The notes: generated from the letters alone by a model not told the origin. 64,000 nucleotides of DNA from Aquisediminimonas sp031376385 (GCA_031376385.1 JANMDQ010000023.1:248001-312000), one strand, 5' to 3'; shown: positions 7,216 through 16,641, counted from the stretch's first letter. Translations and numbers: made by a program.

Positions 7216-7848
7216 ATGCGCTTCTCTCTCACAGCACTTGCTGCGTCTCTTGCACTGACTTTTTCGGCTAATGCCGCGACCATCGTGAATGGTAGCTTTG
7301 AAACGGGCACCAATCCCGGCAGCTTCACAACAGTTGGCGCAGGCGGCACCGACATTAGCGGCTGGACGGTCAGCGGCAATTCAGTGGACTATATCGGGTC
7401 TTACTGGACGGCACAAAATGGAGCGCGCAGCATTGATCTGGCCGGTAATGGCATTGGAACGATTTCACAGATTCTTTCGACTGTTGCGGGTCAGGCGTAT
7501 CAAGTGTCCTTCTGGATTGCTCGTAACCCTGACAACGGCGTCAACCCGCGCACTGGCTTTGTCGGCTGGAATGGCAGCAATTCACAGTTCACTTTTAACA
7601 ATTCAACATCGACTGCTGCCAACATGGGTTGGGAACAACGGTCCTTTATTTTCGGCGCAACAGGCGCGAGCACAACGCTCAGCTTTTCATCTGATGCTGC
7701 GACAGCTGCTGGATTTTACGGCCCTGCGCTTGACAATGTCTCCATCGCCGCTGTGCCAGAGCCTGCGACATGGATGATGTTGATCCTCGGCTTTGGCCTG
7801 GTTGGTGGCGCGATGCGCCGCCGTAAGCCTGTGGCTGCAATCGCTTAA
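7216..7848 (+). CDS. Choice-of-anchor C family PEP-CTERM protein
   Basis: A 210-residue secreted protein. The signal peptide is MRFSLTALAASLALTFSANA. The body, beginning IVNGSFETGTNPGSF with ISGWTVSGNSVDYI and SIDLAGNGIGTISQ, matches the choice-of-anchor C/DUF642-like beta-sandwich pattern. The tail has PEP from residue 181, WMMLILGFGLVGGAM and RRRK, a PEP-CTERM signal. The ATG at 7216 is preferred over an in-frame start ten codons earlier because AGGGA is correctly placed and the signal peptide then begins cleanly. It is probably exported and anchored or released by an exosortase, like the two genes before it. The sequence is not closely related to that tandem pair except in the tail. Confidence 0.85.
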   Translation: MRFSLTALAASLALTFSANAATIVNGSFETGTNPGSFTTVGAGGTDISGWTVSGNSVDYIGSYWTAQNGARSIDLAGNGIGTISQILSTVAGQAYQVSFWIARNPDNGVNPRTGFVGWNGSNSQFTFNNSTSTAANMGWEQRSFIFGATGASTTLSFSSDAATAAGFYGPALDNVSIAAVPEPATWMMLILGFGLVGGAMRRRKPVAAIA

Positions 7849-7866
7849 GGCGATCAATTTCCGGCG

Positions 7867-7890
7867 CGGTGGAGGGTTGGTCCTCCACCG
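7867..7890. terminator. Hairpin between convergent genes, probable bidirectional terminator
   Basis: CGGTGGAGG and CCTCCACCG form a perfect 9-bp stem with a 6-base loop, 19 bases after the PEP-CTERM stop and 4 bases before the end of the minus-strand DUF1905 gene. T-rich sequence is only weak on either side. Confidence 0.55.
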
Positions 7891-7893
7891 GCC

Positions 7894-8205
7894 CTAAATT
7901 TCCAACGATACCGTCACTTCGTCGCCTTCGCTGATCCCTTCGGCTTTGCGGACCGTTGCTTTAATAGGCAACAGAAACCCACCGCTTTCTTTATGTGGGA
8001 ATAGGGACGTTTGCCACCGCGTCTCGCCGATCACCGCAGTCACCTTCACCGATTTCCACCGACCCATCCGGTCAAAGGCTTCGGCGCGGATCGCCATGGC
8101 GGTGCCGGGGTCAATCGTGATGAAATACCAGGACGCCGGGGCCGTCGCCGATTTCCAGCGCCAGAGCAGGGCCGTGACGGCAAAGATTTCAGGGGGAGCG
8201 GCCAT
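7894..8205 (-). CDS. DUF1905 domain protein
   Basis: A 103-residue protein from an ATG at 8205. It shows WRWKSATAPASWYFITI, SVKVTAVIGETRWQTSLFP, GGFLLPIKATVRKAEG and GDEVTVSLEI, the recognisable pattern of DUF1905, a small beta-barrel domain of unknown biochemical function found in many bacteria. The frame is open further upstream, but the extra residues do not resemble the family and overlap the aminotransferase region, so the short form is chosen. The gene is convergent with the PEP-CTERM gene and divergent from the aminotransferase that starts at 8317. No signal peptide or membrane segment is visible. Confidence 0.8.
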   Translation of the reverse strand: MAAPPEIFAVTALLWRWKSATAPASWYFITIDPGTAMAIRAEAFDRMGRWKSVKVTAVIGETRWQTSLFPHKESGGFLLPIKATVRKAEGISEGDEVTVSLEI

Positions 8206-8316
8206 GCCACTGCCTTTTGCCCCTGCATTGACCGCCGCACAAGGTTGATCCGGGCGGTCTTGCTTTCTATAGGCATCCCGTTCCCTTTCTCCCCAAGCCT
8301 GAAGGACGCGCTTCCC

Positions 8317-9519
8317 ATGCGAACCACCTCTGCCGCGCTGGACCGGATCCAGCCCTCTGCCACGCTTGCCATGACCAGCCGGGTGCTGGAACTCAAGGCA
8401 AAGGGCGTTGACGTGATTGGACTGTCCGCAGGGGAACCCGACTTTGACACGCCAGACTTTATCAAGGACGCCGCGATTGAAGCGATCCGGTCTGGCAAGA
8501 CCAAATATACCAATGTCGATGGCACGCCCGAATTGAAGGCCGCGATAGTTGCCAAGTTCAAACGGGATAATGGCATTGATTATACCCCTGCTCAAATCAC
8601 GGTGAATGTCGGTGGGAAGCAGACATTGTTCAACGCGCTCGTCGCCACAATTGATGCAGGCGATGAAGTGATTATTCCAGCGCCTTATTGGGTCAGCTAT
8701 CCTGATATCGTCGCCTTTGCCGGCGGCACTCCTGTGTTTGTGGAGGGGCCGGCGGCACAAGGCTATAAGATCACGCCTGAGCAACTGGAGGCCGCGATCA
8801 CGCCGCGCACCCGATGGCTCATCCTCAATTCCCCGTCCAACCCGTCCGGTGCCGCTTATTCTGCGGCAGAGCTGAAGGCGTTGGCCGATGTTCTGATCAA
8901 GCACCCGCAGGTCATGGTCATGACTGACGATATGTATGAACATATCTGGTATGCTGATGAGCCTTTCGCGACGATCCTTCAGGTCTGCCCGGAACTCTAT
9001 GACCGCACCTTGACGGTGAATGGCTGTTCAAAGGCTTATTCCATGACAGGTTGGCGCATTGGCTATGCCGGTGGGCCGCAGTGGCTGATCAAGGCGATGG
9101 CGAAACTGCAATCCCAGTCCACATCCAACCCCTGCTCCATCGCGCAGGCCGCGGCAACGGCAGCGCTGAACGGCGATCAAAGCTTCCTGCTGGCCCGCAA
9201 CGAAGCCTTCCGCGGCCGTCGCGATTTGGTCGTGTCGATGCTCAACCAAGCCAAGGGCATTAAATGCCCCACCCCGGAAGGCGCATTCTACGTTTATCCC
9301 GACGCCAGCGGCTGCATGGGCAAGGTGACGCCGGACGGGAAATTCATAGAGACGGATTCCGATCTGATCGACTACTTCCTCGATACCGCGCAAGTCGCGG
9401 CCGTTCCTGGCGCAGCGTTCGGCTTGTCCCCTGGATTTCGAATTTCCTACGCAACGTCAGAAGCGCTGCTGACTGAGGCCTGCATCCGGATTCAAAAGGC
9501 TTGTGGCGATTTGCGTTAG
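8317..9519 (+). CDS. aspC: Aspartate aminotransferase (PLP-dependent class I)
   Basis: A 400-residue fold-type I aminotransferase, expected to interconvert aspartate and 2-oxoglutarate with oxaloacetate and glutamate in the cytoplasm. Hallmarks are GLSAGEPDFDTPDF near residue 35, NSPSNPSG, NGCSKAYSMTGWRIGY with Lys239 as the PLP Schiff-base lysine, and FRISYATS carrying the carboxylate-binding Arg near the C-terminus. Length and motifs fit the Ib-gamma aspartate aminotransferases common in alphaproteobacteria. A longer frame upstream exists, but MRTTSAALDRIQPSATLAMT is the family's usual N-terminus. Prephenate transamination is known in some members and cannot be excluded. Confidence 0.92.
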   Translation: MRTTSAALDRIQPSATLAMTSRVLELKAKGVDVIGLSAGEPDFDTPDFIKDAAIEAIRSGKTKYTNVDGTPELKAAIVAKFKRDNGIDYTPAQITVNVGGKQTLFNALVATIDAGDEVIIPAPYWVSYPDIVAFAGGTPVFVEGPAAQGYKITPEQLEAAITPRTRWLILNSPSNPSGAAYSAAELKALADVLIKHPQVMVMTDDMYEHIWYADEPFATILQVCPELYDRTLTVNGCSKAYSMTGWRIGYAGGPQWLIKAMAKLQSQSTSNPCSIAQAAATAALNGDQSFLLARNEAFRGRRDLVVSMLNQAKGIKCPTPEGAFYVYPDASGCMGKVTPDGKFIETDSDLIDYFLDTAQVAAVPGAAFGLSPGFRISYATSEALLTEACIRIQKACGDLR

Positions 9520-9667
9520 GAGCTTCCACGCCTCAAAAATCCTTTCTGTCGTTTACGCTTCCGCAATCACAATTTGTTAGACCCGCGTCAGCAGCGGGCC
9601 ACCGTAGAGGAGTCAGTCTCTCAACCGGTTCACTCGCGAAGAAATTTTATGCAGGCGCAGGGAACCG

Positions 9668-12313
9668 ATGGCGAGGAACGCAATTTTCAGTCTTTTTTCA
9701 GGTGGCTCTGAAACTGAAGCCGTTGCTGCGCCAAAAAGCACGTCGTCTCAGGCGCTTTTGCTCCTCAAGAATTTTGAAGAATCCTATAAGGGTTGGTTCT
9801 GGTCCACGGATCATGATGGCCGCCTGACCTATTTGTCGGACAGCATTTCAAGGTTGATAAGTGAGGAACCGGACCAGCTCATCGGGTTGGAATTTGCCGA
9901 ACTTTTTGTGCGGGCAGACGGGGCAAGTGCTGCGCGGGAACGATTGCCCTTCATCCTGTGCCGCCATTCCAATTTTGAAAAACTGACTGTGCGCACGGTG
10001 CGCTCAACCGATGGTCGCTGGTGGGAACTATCGGGCAGCGCCCAGTTCAGTGGCGACGGCAGCTTTGTCGGTTACCGCGGGTACGGCGTGGATATTACAG
10101 AGCAACTAGCCTCATCTGAACAGGCGTCAGAACTGGCGATGTATGATCCCCTCACAGGACTGCCCAACCGGCTCAGCATGTCCAAATATCTTGAGACTGC
10201 CATGGCGGGAATTGACCTGCTGGGCCGGTCTTGTGCCGTGCTGCTGATTGATCTGGACCGGTTCAAACAAGTCAATGACTCGCTGGGCCATCCGGCGGGT
10301 GACGCGCTGTTGAGACAAGTCTCGGAACGTCTGTTGAGACTTGTGGGAGATCGGGAGAAGGTATTCCGGCTGGGCGGCGATGAATTTCAGATCATCATGC
10401 CACAGTGTGATGATCGGGATATGTTGGCTGGGCTTGCTGATGATATCATCACCAGTCTGTCGCAGCCTTATTCGATTGACGGCAGCCGCTGCAGCATTGG
10501 GGCGTCAATTGGGATGGCCGTTAGTCCTATTGATGGCCGCACCGGTGAGGATTTGGTGCGCAACGCTGATTTGGCGCTTTATGCGGCCAAAGACTATGGT
10601 CGCGGTTGCCACAAATTCTTCTCCTCCGAGCTCCTTAAATCCGTTGAAGAGCGACGCGGGTTGGAGGAGGATCTGCGCGATGCGCTGGCAAAGGGGCAAC
10701 TTTCGCTTTTCTATCAACCGCTCGTCAGCACCAAAACAAGCTGCGTGACTGGCGTCGAGGCGCTGATCCGCTGGCAACATCCCGTGCGCGGCTTCATCTC
10801 TCCCGCGCTCTTCATTCCCATTGCTGAAGAAGCGAATATGATTGATCAGTTGGGGGAATGGATCATTCGCAAAGCCTGTGAAGATGCCGCAGGCTGGCCT
10901 GCACAGATCAGGGTGGCGGTCAACGTTTCCCCCCTGCAATTTGCCAATGAGGCTTTGCCGCAGATTGTCGTGTCGGCACTTGCCAGTTCCGGCCTGCCTG
11001 CCAGTCGCCTTGAGATTGAATTGACCGAAGGTATTTTCCTTGGCGAATCGGCTGAGACGGATGCGATGTTCGCGACGCTCAAAACCATTGGCGTGCGCTT
11101 GGCGCTTGATGATTTCGGCACAGGCTATTCCTCACTGGGCTATTTGAAGACGGCCCCTTTTGACAAAATTAAAATCGATCAGAGCTTCGTTCGTGAAGCC
11201 ACGCTCCCTGCCTCTCGCAATCGGGCGATTATTTCCGCCATCGTTGCGCTTGCCGACGCGCTGTCGATGGAAACCACAGCAGAAGGCGTTGAAACGCTCG
11301 ACCAGTTGGATTTAATTTGCAGTTTGGGCGTCAGCCATATTCAGGGCTATGTCTACAGCAAAGCTATCAGCAGTGATGAGCTTTCGCAGGGGCTGGAAAC
11401 AGGCGAATGGTGCATTGAGGCCTCTGGCCCGGCCAAGCAGCGCAGCACGCGCAAGTCCATGTACCGCAAAGTCGGTGCGATCTACGGCGGCCAATATTAT
11501 TCGGCCCTCGTGCGCAATTTGTCGGAATCCGGTGCACTATTGGAAGGGCTTTCCGGCTTATCATTGGGTGCTCAGCTCATCGTTGATTTCGGCGAATGCC
11601 AGCTTGTGGCGGCAATTGTGCGGCGCGTTGGCGATCAACGGCTTGGGATCGAGTTTGGAGAGCCGCTAGTTGATGACGGCGCAGGCGGACTTTCCACCAG
11701 TCAGCGTGTGTCCCCCTATTTGCTTTCTAAAATGGGGTTGGCGACTTCTGATTATCTCGGAGAATCGCGCGCACTTAATCAGGCCAGCAGCGGTTCAGTT
11801 GAAAAGCTGACCACCAGTTTCGGGCTCAAGTTCCCGTCTAGTCAGCCCGATTCTGGCGGTCTCATCTCCAATTCTCCGTATAAAACCGGAAATGGCACTG
11901 GCGGCGCATCGCACCGCTCTATCAGCAACGCCGAACTGGCGCGCCTAAGAGCGGCGGTTGAGGTCAGTCACAACTCCTCTCTCAAATATATCATTGGCTT
12001 GGTGGTGCTCACAGGAGCCAGATTGCAGGATCTGCTCTCTGCGCAGTGGGACGATGTCGATCTCTGGGGCCGCACATGGACCATAGCGTCTGAAGATAAG
12101 GGCCGGCCCACTGAAGTAAAGCTGTCAACGGCTGCCGTCGATTTGATGAACCAATTGCCGCGTTGGGAAGGCTGCCCCCATATGATCGCCAATCCGATCA
12201 CCAAAAAACCCTATAACAGCTTCTTTGGTAGTTGGGATAAGGCGCGCAAGAAAGCTGGCTTGGCCACTCTGAGCATACACGATCTGAGGAACAGTCCGAT
12301 CCGAGCGTGGTAG
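9668..12313 (+). CDS. PAS-GGDEF-EAL-PilZ protein with a C-terminal truncated tyrosine-recombinase domain
   Basis: An 881-residue uninterrupted frame. Domains in order: PAS (about 30-150); GGDEF (about 160-320) with an intact GGDEF at 236-240 but no RxxD inhibitory site; EAL (about 335-585) with EAL at 364-366, ELTEG and DDFGTGYSS at 481-489, so it looks catalytically competent; PilZ (about 590-680) with NLSESG at 617-622 but a degenerate arginine motif (Arg592, Arg595); a Ser/Gly-rich linker; then residues 749-881 match the catalytic half of tyrosine recombinases, with TGARLQDLL (Arg785) and HDLR at 871-874. The frame stops seven residues later, before the second His/Trp and the nucleophilic Tyr. 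The protein probably makes, degrades and binds cyclic di-GMP, with the last domain perhaps a DNA-binding or vestigial output. AGGGA lies before the ATG. Confidence 0.88.
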   Translation: MARNAIFSLFSGGSETEAVAAPKSTSSQALLLLKNFEESYKGWFWSTDHDGRLTYLSDSISRLISEEPDQLIGLEFAELFVRADGASAARERLPFILCRHSNFEKLTVRTVRSTDGRWWELSGSAQFSGDGSFVGYRGYGVDITEQLASSEQASELAMYDPLTGLPNRLSMSKYLETAMAGIDLLGRSCAVLLIDLDRFKQVNDSLGHPAGDALLRQVSERLLRLVGDREKVFRLGGDEFQIIMPQCDDRDMLAGLADDIITSLSQPYSIDGSRCSIGASIGMAVSPIDGRTGEDLVRNADLALYAAKDYGRGCHKFFSSELLKSVEERRGLEEDLRDALAKGQLSLFYQPLVSTKTSCVTGVEALIRWQHPVRGFISPALFIPIAEEANMIDQLGEWIIRKACEDAAGWPAQIRVAVNVSPLQFANEALPQIVVSALASSGLPASRLEIELTEGIFLGESAETDAMFATLKTIGVRLALDDFGTGYSSLGYLKTAPFDKIKIDQSFVREATLPASRNRAIISAIVALADALSMETTAEGVETLDQLDLICSLGVSHIQGYVYSKAISSDELSQGLETGEWCIEASGPAKQRSTRKSMYRKVGAIYGGQYYSALVRNLSESGALLEGLSGLSLGAQLIVDFGECQLVAAIVRRVGDQRLGIEFGEPLVDDGAGGLSTSQRVSPYLLSKMGLATSDYLGESRALNQASSGSVEKLTTSFGLKFPSSQPDSGGLISNSPYKTGNGTGGASHRSISNAELARLRAAVEVSHNSSLKYIIGLVVLTGARLQDLLSAQWDDVDLWGRTWTIASEDKGRPTEVKLSTAAVDLMNQLPRWEGCPHMIANPITKKPYNSFFGSWDKARKKAGLATLSIHDLRNSPIRAW

Positions 12314-12363
12314 GCGGACCGTGTGCGAGGCTTTCAAACACCTGATCAGTCCTGTCGAAAGGA

Positions 12364-13875
12364 TCAGGCTGCCCCTGCTTTACAGTGCTGATCGATAAAT
12401 TGCTGATGCGTGGGCTGTCGCGCAGCTTCTGATGACATCGCCGCGCGCAACTTGGTTAGCCATTCGCGGCCATCGACTTGGCGGAAATCGGCTATGGGGT
12501 CCGTCCGGTCAGGAATGTTGAACTGGCCAATATGGACCGCGAGCCAGCTTGGCGTACCGAACAGGTCCATATCCCGCGCGATAACCCGGCCATAGCGTTT
12601 GAAATGATCGATCTTGAATTGCAGGGTGTCTGGGATGTCCATCGCCGCACAGGTTCGCCACAGATCGCTATCGTCGCGGGTGGTCAGTTTATAATGGAGC
12701 ACCAGAAAATCCCGGATGCGTTCATATTCCGTGATCGAAATCCGGTTATATTCTTCCACGATCAGCGGATCAAAATCTCGGTCTGGGAAAAGCGCCAGCA
12801 ACTTTGAAATCCCGGCCTGAATCAAATGGAGGCTAGTCGACTCCAGCGGTTCCATAAATCCACTCGACAGGCCAATCGCTATGACATTCTTTGACCAGAA
12901 CTCGTTGCGCCGTCCCGTGACGAACCGCAGCGGACGCGGATCGGCCAGCGGCTTGCCATCCAGATTGGCCATCAGCGTATCAGCAGCGGTCTGATCATCC
13001 AGATATTTGCTGCAATAGACATAGCCGTTGCCTGTGCGGTGTTGCAGGGGGATGCGCCACTGCCACCCGGCCTTGCGCGCTGTCGAGCGCGTGTAGGGGG
13101 TGAAATCTGGCGTGGAGGCGCAGGGCACTGCGACCGCGCGGTCACAGGGCAGCCAATGGCTCCAATCCTGATAACCAGATTTCAGCGTGCCTTCGATCAA
13201 CAGCCCGCGAAAGCCGGAGCAATCGATAAACAAGTCTGCGGCAAAGCTGCGGCCATCCTCCAGCGCTACACTTTCGACGAAGCCGGTTTCGCCATTCTGC
13301 GCGACTGTCGCGATTTTGCCCTCCACCCGAGTGACGCCGCGTGCCTCGGAATAGGTGCGCAAGAACCGCGCGTAGAGTCCGGCGTCGAAATGATAGGCAT
13401 AGTCGAATGTCGACAGAACACTCCGCGGATCTTGGCCCGGATGGTTGAACTTGCCGGACTTTGCCATGGCCCATGCCATCGAGTGATCATCAAAATTCGA
13501 TGTATCGCCCTCTGCCCGGGCGCGGAGCCAGTAATGGTGGAGATTAACGATATCAAAGGCCTTACCGTGCGGGCCAAACGGGTGGAAATAGCGGTGGCCC
13601 AGCTTGGCCCAATCGACAAATTCGATGCCAAGTTTGAACGATCCTTGCGTGGCCTTTACAAAATCGCTCTCGGCAATGCCCAGCATCCCGTTAAAGGTGC
13701 GGACCGGCGGTATTGTGGCTTCGCCCACGCCAACCGTGCCAATCTCTTCAGATTCGATGAGCGTGATGTCGCAGCCGTGGGTAAGCGCGTTGGAAAGGGC
13801 CGCCGCCGTCATCCACCCCGACGATCCGCCGCCAACGATAACGATCCTGCGAATGCGCCTGTCACTGTGGTCCAC
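12364..13875 (-). CDS. Tryptophan-halogenase-family flavoprotein
   Basis: A 503-residue protein from a GTG preceded by AGGAG. It has the FAD-binding GGGSSGWM at 15-22, GVGEATIPP at 49-57, FKLGIEF with Lys81 matching the catalytic lysine of PrnA-type halogenases, the halogenase signature WxWxIP as WQWRIP at 271-276, and SSGFMEPLEST at 337-347. Such enzymes use reduced flavin, oxygen and halide to halogenate tryptophan or other aromatics. It lies just after a TonB-dependent receptor on the same strand, beside sugar-use genes, an association seen elsewhere in sphingomonads and Caulobacter. No indole or secondary-metabolite genes are near, so the substrate is unknown and halogenation is unproven here. 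Confidence 0.88.
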   Translation of the reverse strand: MDHSDRRIRRIVIVGGGSSGWMTAAALSNALTHGCDITLIESEEIGTVGVGEATIPPVRTFNGMLGIAESDFVKATQGSFKLGIEFVDWAKLGHRYFHPFGPHGKAFDIVNLHHYWLRARAEGDTSNFDDHSMAWAMAKSGKFNHPGQDPRSVLSTFDYAYHFDAGLYARFLRTYSEARGVTRVEGKIATVAQNGETGFVESVALEDGRSFAADLFIDCSGFRGLLIEGTLKSGYQDWSHWLPCDRAVAVPCASTPDFTPYTRSTARKAGWQWRIPLQHRTGNGYVYCSKYLDDQTAADTLMANLDGKPLADPRPLRFVTGRRNEFWSKNVIAIGLSSGFMEPLESTSLHLIQAGISKLLALFPDRDFDPLIVEEYNRISITEYERIRDFLVLHYKLTTRDDSDLWRTCAAMDIPDTLQFKIDHFKRYGRVIARDMDLFGTPSWLAVHIGQFNIPDRTDPIADFRQVDGREWLTKLRAAMSSEAARQPTHQQFIDQHCKAGAA

Positions 13876-13911
13876 TACTCACTCCTGCATGCTCTTGGTT
13901 CGACCATAGTC

Positions 13912-13945
13912 AAAAAAAGACGAGCCGGAAGCCATTGCTTCCGAC
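13912..13945 (-). terminator. Hairpin between the TonB-dependent receptor and the halogenase gene
   Basis: On the minus strand a 9-bp stem (GTCGGAAGC with GCTTCCGGC, one G-T pair) and a 4-base loop are followed after five bases by a T-run. This looks like a terminator or attenuator that would lower halogenase expression relative to the receptor. Confidence 0.5.
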
Positions 13946-13995
13946 CCGCCAGATCCCCTTTAATCAGTGCGACCCGAAGGAAGGAATACCTTTCA

Positions 13996-16551
13996 TCAGA
14001 ATTTATAGCTGACCGATGCTGAGAAGGTGCGGCCAAGGCCAACCCGGTTAGTGGCTGCGAAAGGAACGCCGAACAGCGCGCCTGTGCCTGCAAGATCGCC
14101 CACAACGCCTTGATCCAGACGACCAGCCTGATCCCAGCTGTTGAACAGATTGTTCACGTTGGCACTCACTTCGAGGCCTTCGACGGGTTCAACCCGGACA
14201 AAGGCGCTGAAGATATTCTGGCCGCGTTGCTTCAGCTTGTTATCGTCATTCACATTGGTCTTGGTCTGGCCGACCATGGTCAGGCCCACCGCTGCAATAC
14301 CAAAATCATAGCTGGGCGAGACTGTCCAGGCGAGTGTTGGCGTGGCGCGCGGCGTGTTGCCGGCGTTTCCGCCGATCAAATCCTTGGCGATGCGCGAATG
14401 AGTGTAGACGGCATTGGCATTTAGATTGAAACCACCGGTTGAGAAGAGTGATTCAAATTCTAAACCCCAAGTCTTGTACCCCTGGAACGAAATCTGCTGT
14501 CCGGCAGCTTTGGTCAAGTCATAGTTAAACTCCAGCGCCTGTGACCGGAAAGCCGTGACGTTGACACCAAATTTTCCACCAGCAAGATCGCCGCGAGTTT
14601 TCAGTCCCAGTTCCTGCTGCGTGACTTTATTCAGCACTGCAGGACGGCTGCCCGGTGAGATTGAGCCGTCAGCGCGCAGGATGTTGCCATAATCGCCCGA
14701 AACAACACGGTCAGCATTGGCGCGGTAGCCTTGCGACGCCCGGATGAACACTGATAGATCAGGCGTGATGCGGTAGTTCGCACCGCCCGACCAGCTGGTA
14801 TAACCCAGCTTATAATTGACGATCTGAGTTGGATTGACTGAGGCACGGAACGAATTGCGTTCCGCGACCGAAAGGACGCCGTTGCCGTCAATATCAATCG
14901 CGATTGGACCCGCAGCCGATCCCCGGAATTCGCCTGAGGCATCGACCATATCGTGGCGGATGCTGGCATCCAGATCGAGTTGATCATTGGCAAAGTTCAG
15001 CGATAGGTATGGGGCATTGTCGGTATAGTTCAGATCATAGTTCCGCGCACAGCAGGCCCCCCACTGATTATTATAGCCGGTCAGGCCATTGTCAGTGAGT
15101 TTAGTGCCATCGGCCGCAAACAGATCAACCCGGGCTTGATTGGCGACGCCTGCCCGCACTGTGTTGTTCCAATGCCAATCCATGTTGATGTCTTGGCTGG
15201 AGTAATAATAACCGGCGCGCGCCGTCACTTTGCCGCCACCGGCATCAAATGTGCCAGTCAATGCCAGATCGTTACCGACGCGGCCCATATCATTCATGTC
15301 TGTGTACAGGTTGGGGTTGCGGTCGATGATTGTTCCTGCAGGCACCAAAGCCCCGGCGCTGGGGCCATTGGCATAGCGCGCTGTGGCGGCTGTAAAGGTC
15401 TGACCGTTTGACGTGGTGACTTTATACGCGCTGGCACCAGTTGTAATTGCGCCTGCTGTCGTCAGATCCCCAAAGAAGGGTGCAGAAAAAACGCCACTGT
15501 TATTGGTTTTGGCAAACTTGTTATCAATCGTGATGTTGTCGCTGATTTCATAGTGAAACTGCACGCCAAAGCTGTTTGATTTGACATGAATGCCTTCGCG
15601 GTTGCTGCCGGTCTTGATGCTGCCATCTGAATTGACGACGGGGAATGTCAGGTTGCTGAGCGAGAAGTTTGTGTCTTTACGCGAGTCAAAGTTGGCCAGC
15701 GGCTTGTAGCCGGTGATCGTGTTGCCCTTCACTGTCACTTCAAATGGCGACGCGGTGTAGGTGGGCGAACGGTCATTCAAACGCTTCATGCTCAGGCGGA
15801 TGTAGCCGCGATCATCATCGAACGTCTTGGTGATGTTGGCCTTGATCTGATATCCGTCCATCGCCTTGTATGGGATATCGCGTGGGCCTTTCCCGTTGCG
15901 ATAGAAACCGCCGACGTTGAACCGGAGTGTATCGGTGATGGGCGCGCCATAGTTGAAATCAAGCCGCTTTTCATCATAGCCAAGACCCGTGGTCAGGCCA
16001 ATGCGACCGCCAGCCTTTTCACCGGTTTTGGAAACATAGTTGATGACGGCACCAGGTGCCTGCGAAGCGAGCGTGGAGGATGATCCGCCGCGGATCGCCT
16101 GAATGGTATCAACCGTCCAGTCATATTTCGTCCAATAGTCATTGTTGCCGAACGCAATGTCGCCAAATTCGACGACTGCAACGCCGTCTTCCTGAATCTG
16201 AACATATTTGGAACCACCCGATGCGAGCGGAAGGCCGCGCACGGTGATGTTGGAGTTACCACCGGGGCCAGCGGTCGATTCAGCACGAATGCCAGGGATG
16301 AGTTTGAAAATTTCTGCGTCAGAGCGTGGCGCTTGGGCCGCGATGAGTTCAGCCGAAACGTCGGTTACAGAAACTGAACTTTCGATCTTGCTTTTGTTGC
16401 CAGCCGATGCGGTAACAACAATCTCATCGCCGAACACCGTCTCTTCTTCGGCAGCCGGAGCAGCGTCTTGCGCGAGAACAGGTTGAACCGATAGCACGGC
16501 AAGTGCCAATGCAGCGACAGATACGCGTGAATTAAACTGAGATTTGCGCAT
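13996..16551 (-). CDS. TonB-dependent outer membrane receptor
   Basis: An 851-residue protein: signal peptide MRKSQFNSRVSVAALALAVL ending near AQ, a TonB-box-like DEIVVTAS, a plug domain (about 55-170, with NITVRGLP and IQAIRGGSSSTLASQAPGAVIN), and a long beta-barrel ending in aromatic FSASVSYKF, the usual outer-membrane terminus. The ATG at 16551 is chosen because GGAGG lies seven bases upstream and the signal peptide starts there. It imports a ligand across the outer membrane using TonB energy. It is divergent from a LacI-type regulator, with two copies of that regulon's palindrome between them, so sucrose or a related sugar is the likely ligand rather than a siderophore. The substrate is inferred from context only. 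Confidence 0.92.
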   Translation of the reverse strand: MRKSQFNSRVSVAALALAVLSVQPVLAQDAAPAAEEETVFGDEIVVTASAGNKSKIESSVSVTDVSAELIAAQAPRSDAEIFKLIPGIRAESTAGPGGNSNITVRGLPLASGGSKYVQIQEDGVAVVEFGDIAFGNNDYWTKYDWTVDTIQAIRGGSSSTLASQAPGAVINYVSKTGEKAGGRIGLTTGLGYDEKRLDFNYGAPITDTLRFNVGGFYRNGKGPRDIPYKAMDGYQIKANITKTFDDDRGYIRLSMKRLNDRSPTYTASPFEVTVKGNTITGYKPLANFDSRKDTNFSLSNLTFPVVNSDGSIKTGSNREGIHVKSNSFGVQFHYEISDNITIDNKFAKTNNSGVFSAPFFGDLTTAGAITTGASAYKVTTSNGQTFTAATARYANGPSAGALVPAGTIIDRNPNLYTDMNDMGRVGNDLALTGTFDAGGGKVTARAGYYYSSQDINMDWHWNNTVRAGVANQARVDLFAADGTKLTDNGLTGYNNQWGACCARNYDLNYTDNAPYLSLNFANDQLDLDASIRHDMVDASGEFRGSAAGPIAIDIDGNGVLSVAERNSFRASVNPTQIVNYKLGYTSWSGGANYRITPDLSVFIRASQGYRANADRVVSGDYGNILRADGSISPGSRPAVLNKVTQQELGLKTRGDLAGGKFGVNVTAFRSQALEFNYDLTKAAGQQISFQGYKTWGLEFESLFSTGGFNLNANAVYTHSRIAKDLIGGNAGNTPRATPTLAWTVSPSYDFGIAAVGLTMVGQTKTNVNDDNKLKQRGQNIFSAFVRVEPVEGLEVSANVNNLFNSWDQAGRLDQGVVGDLAGTGALFGVPFAATNRVGLGRTFSASVSYKF

Positions 16552-16641
16552 AAAAATCCTCCCTATGTGACCCGTTTCGGCCAAGCCAGCTGCGCGAATC
16601 CACTCTTCGCGCGTTCCGTGCCTTTCCCAATGATCATTCCA

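Noticed and set aside
13996..16551. Siderophore receptor function for the TonB-dependent receptor
   Set aside because: It shares operators and divergent promoter space with a sugar-type LacI regulator and no siderophore or heme genes are adjacent, so a carbohydrate ligand is more likely.
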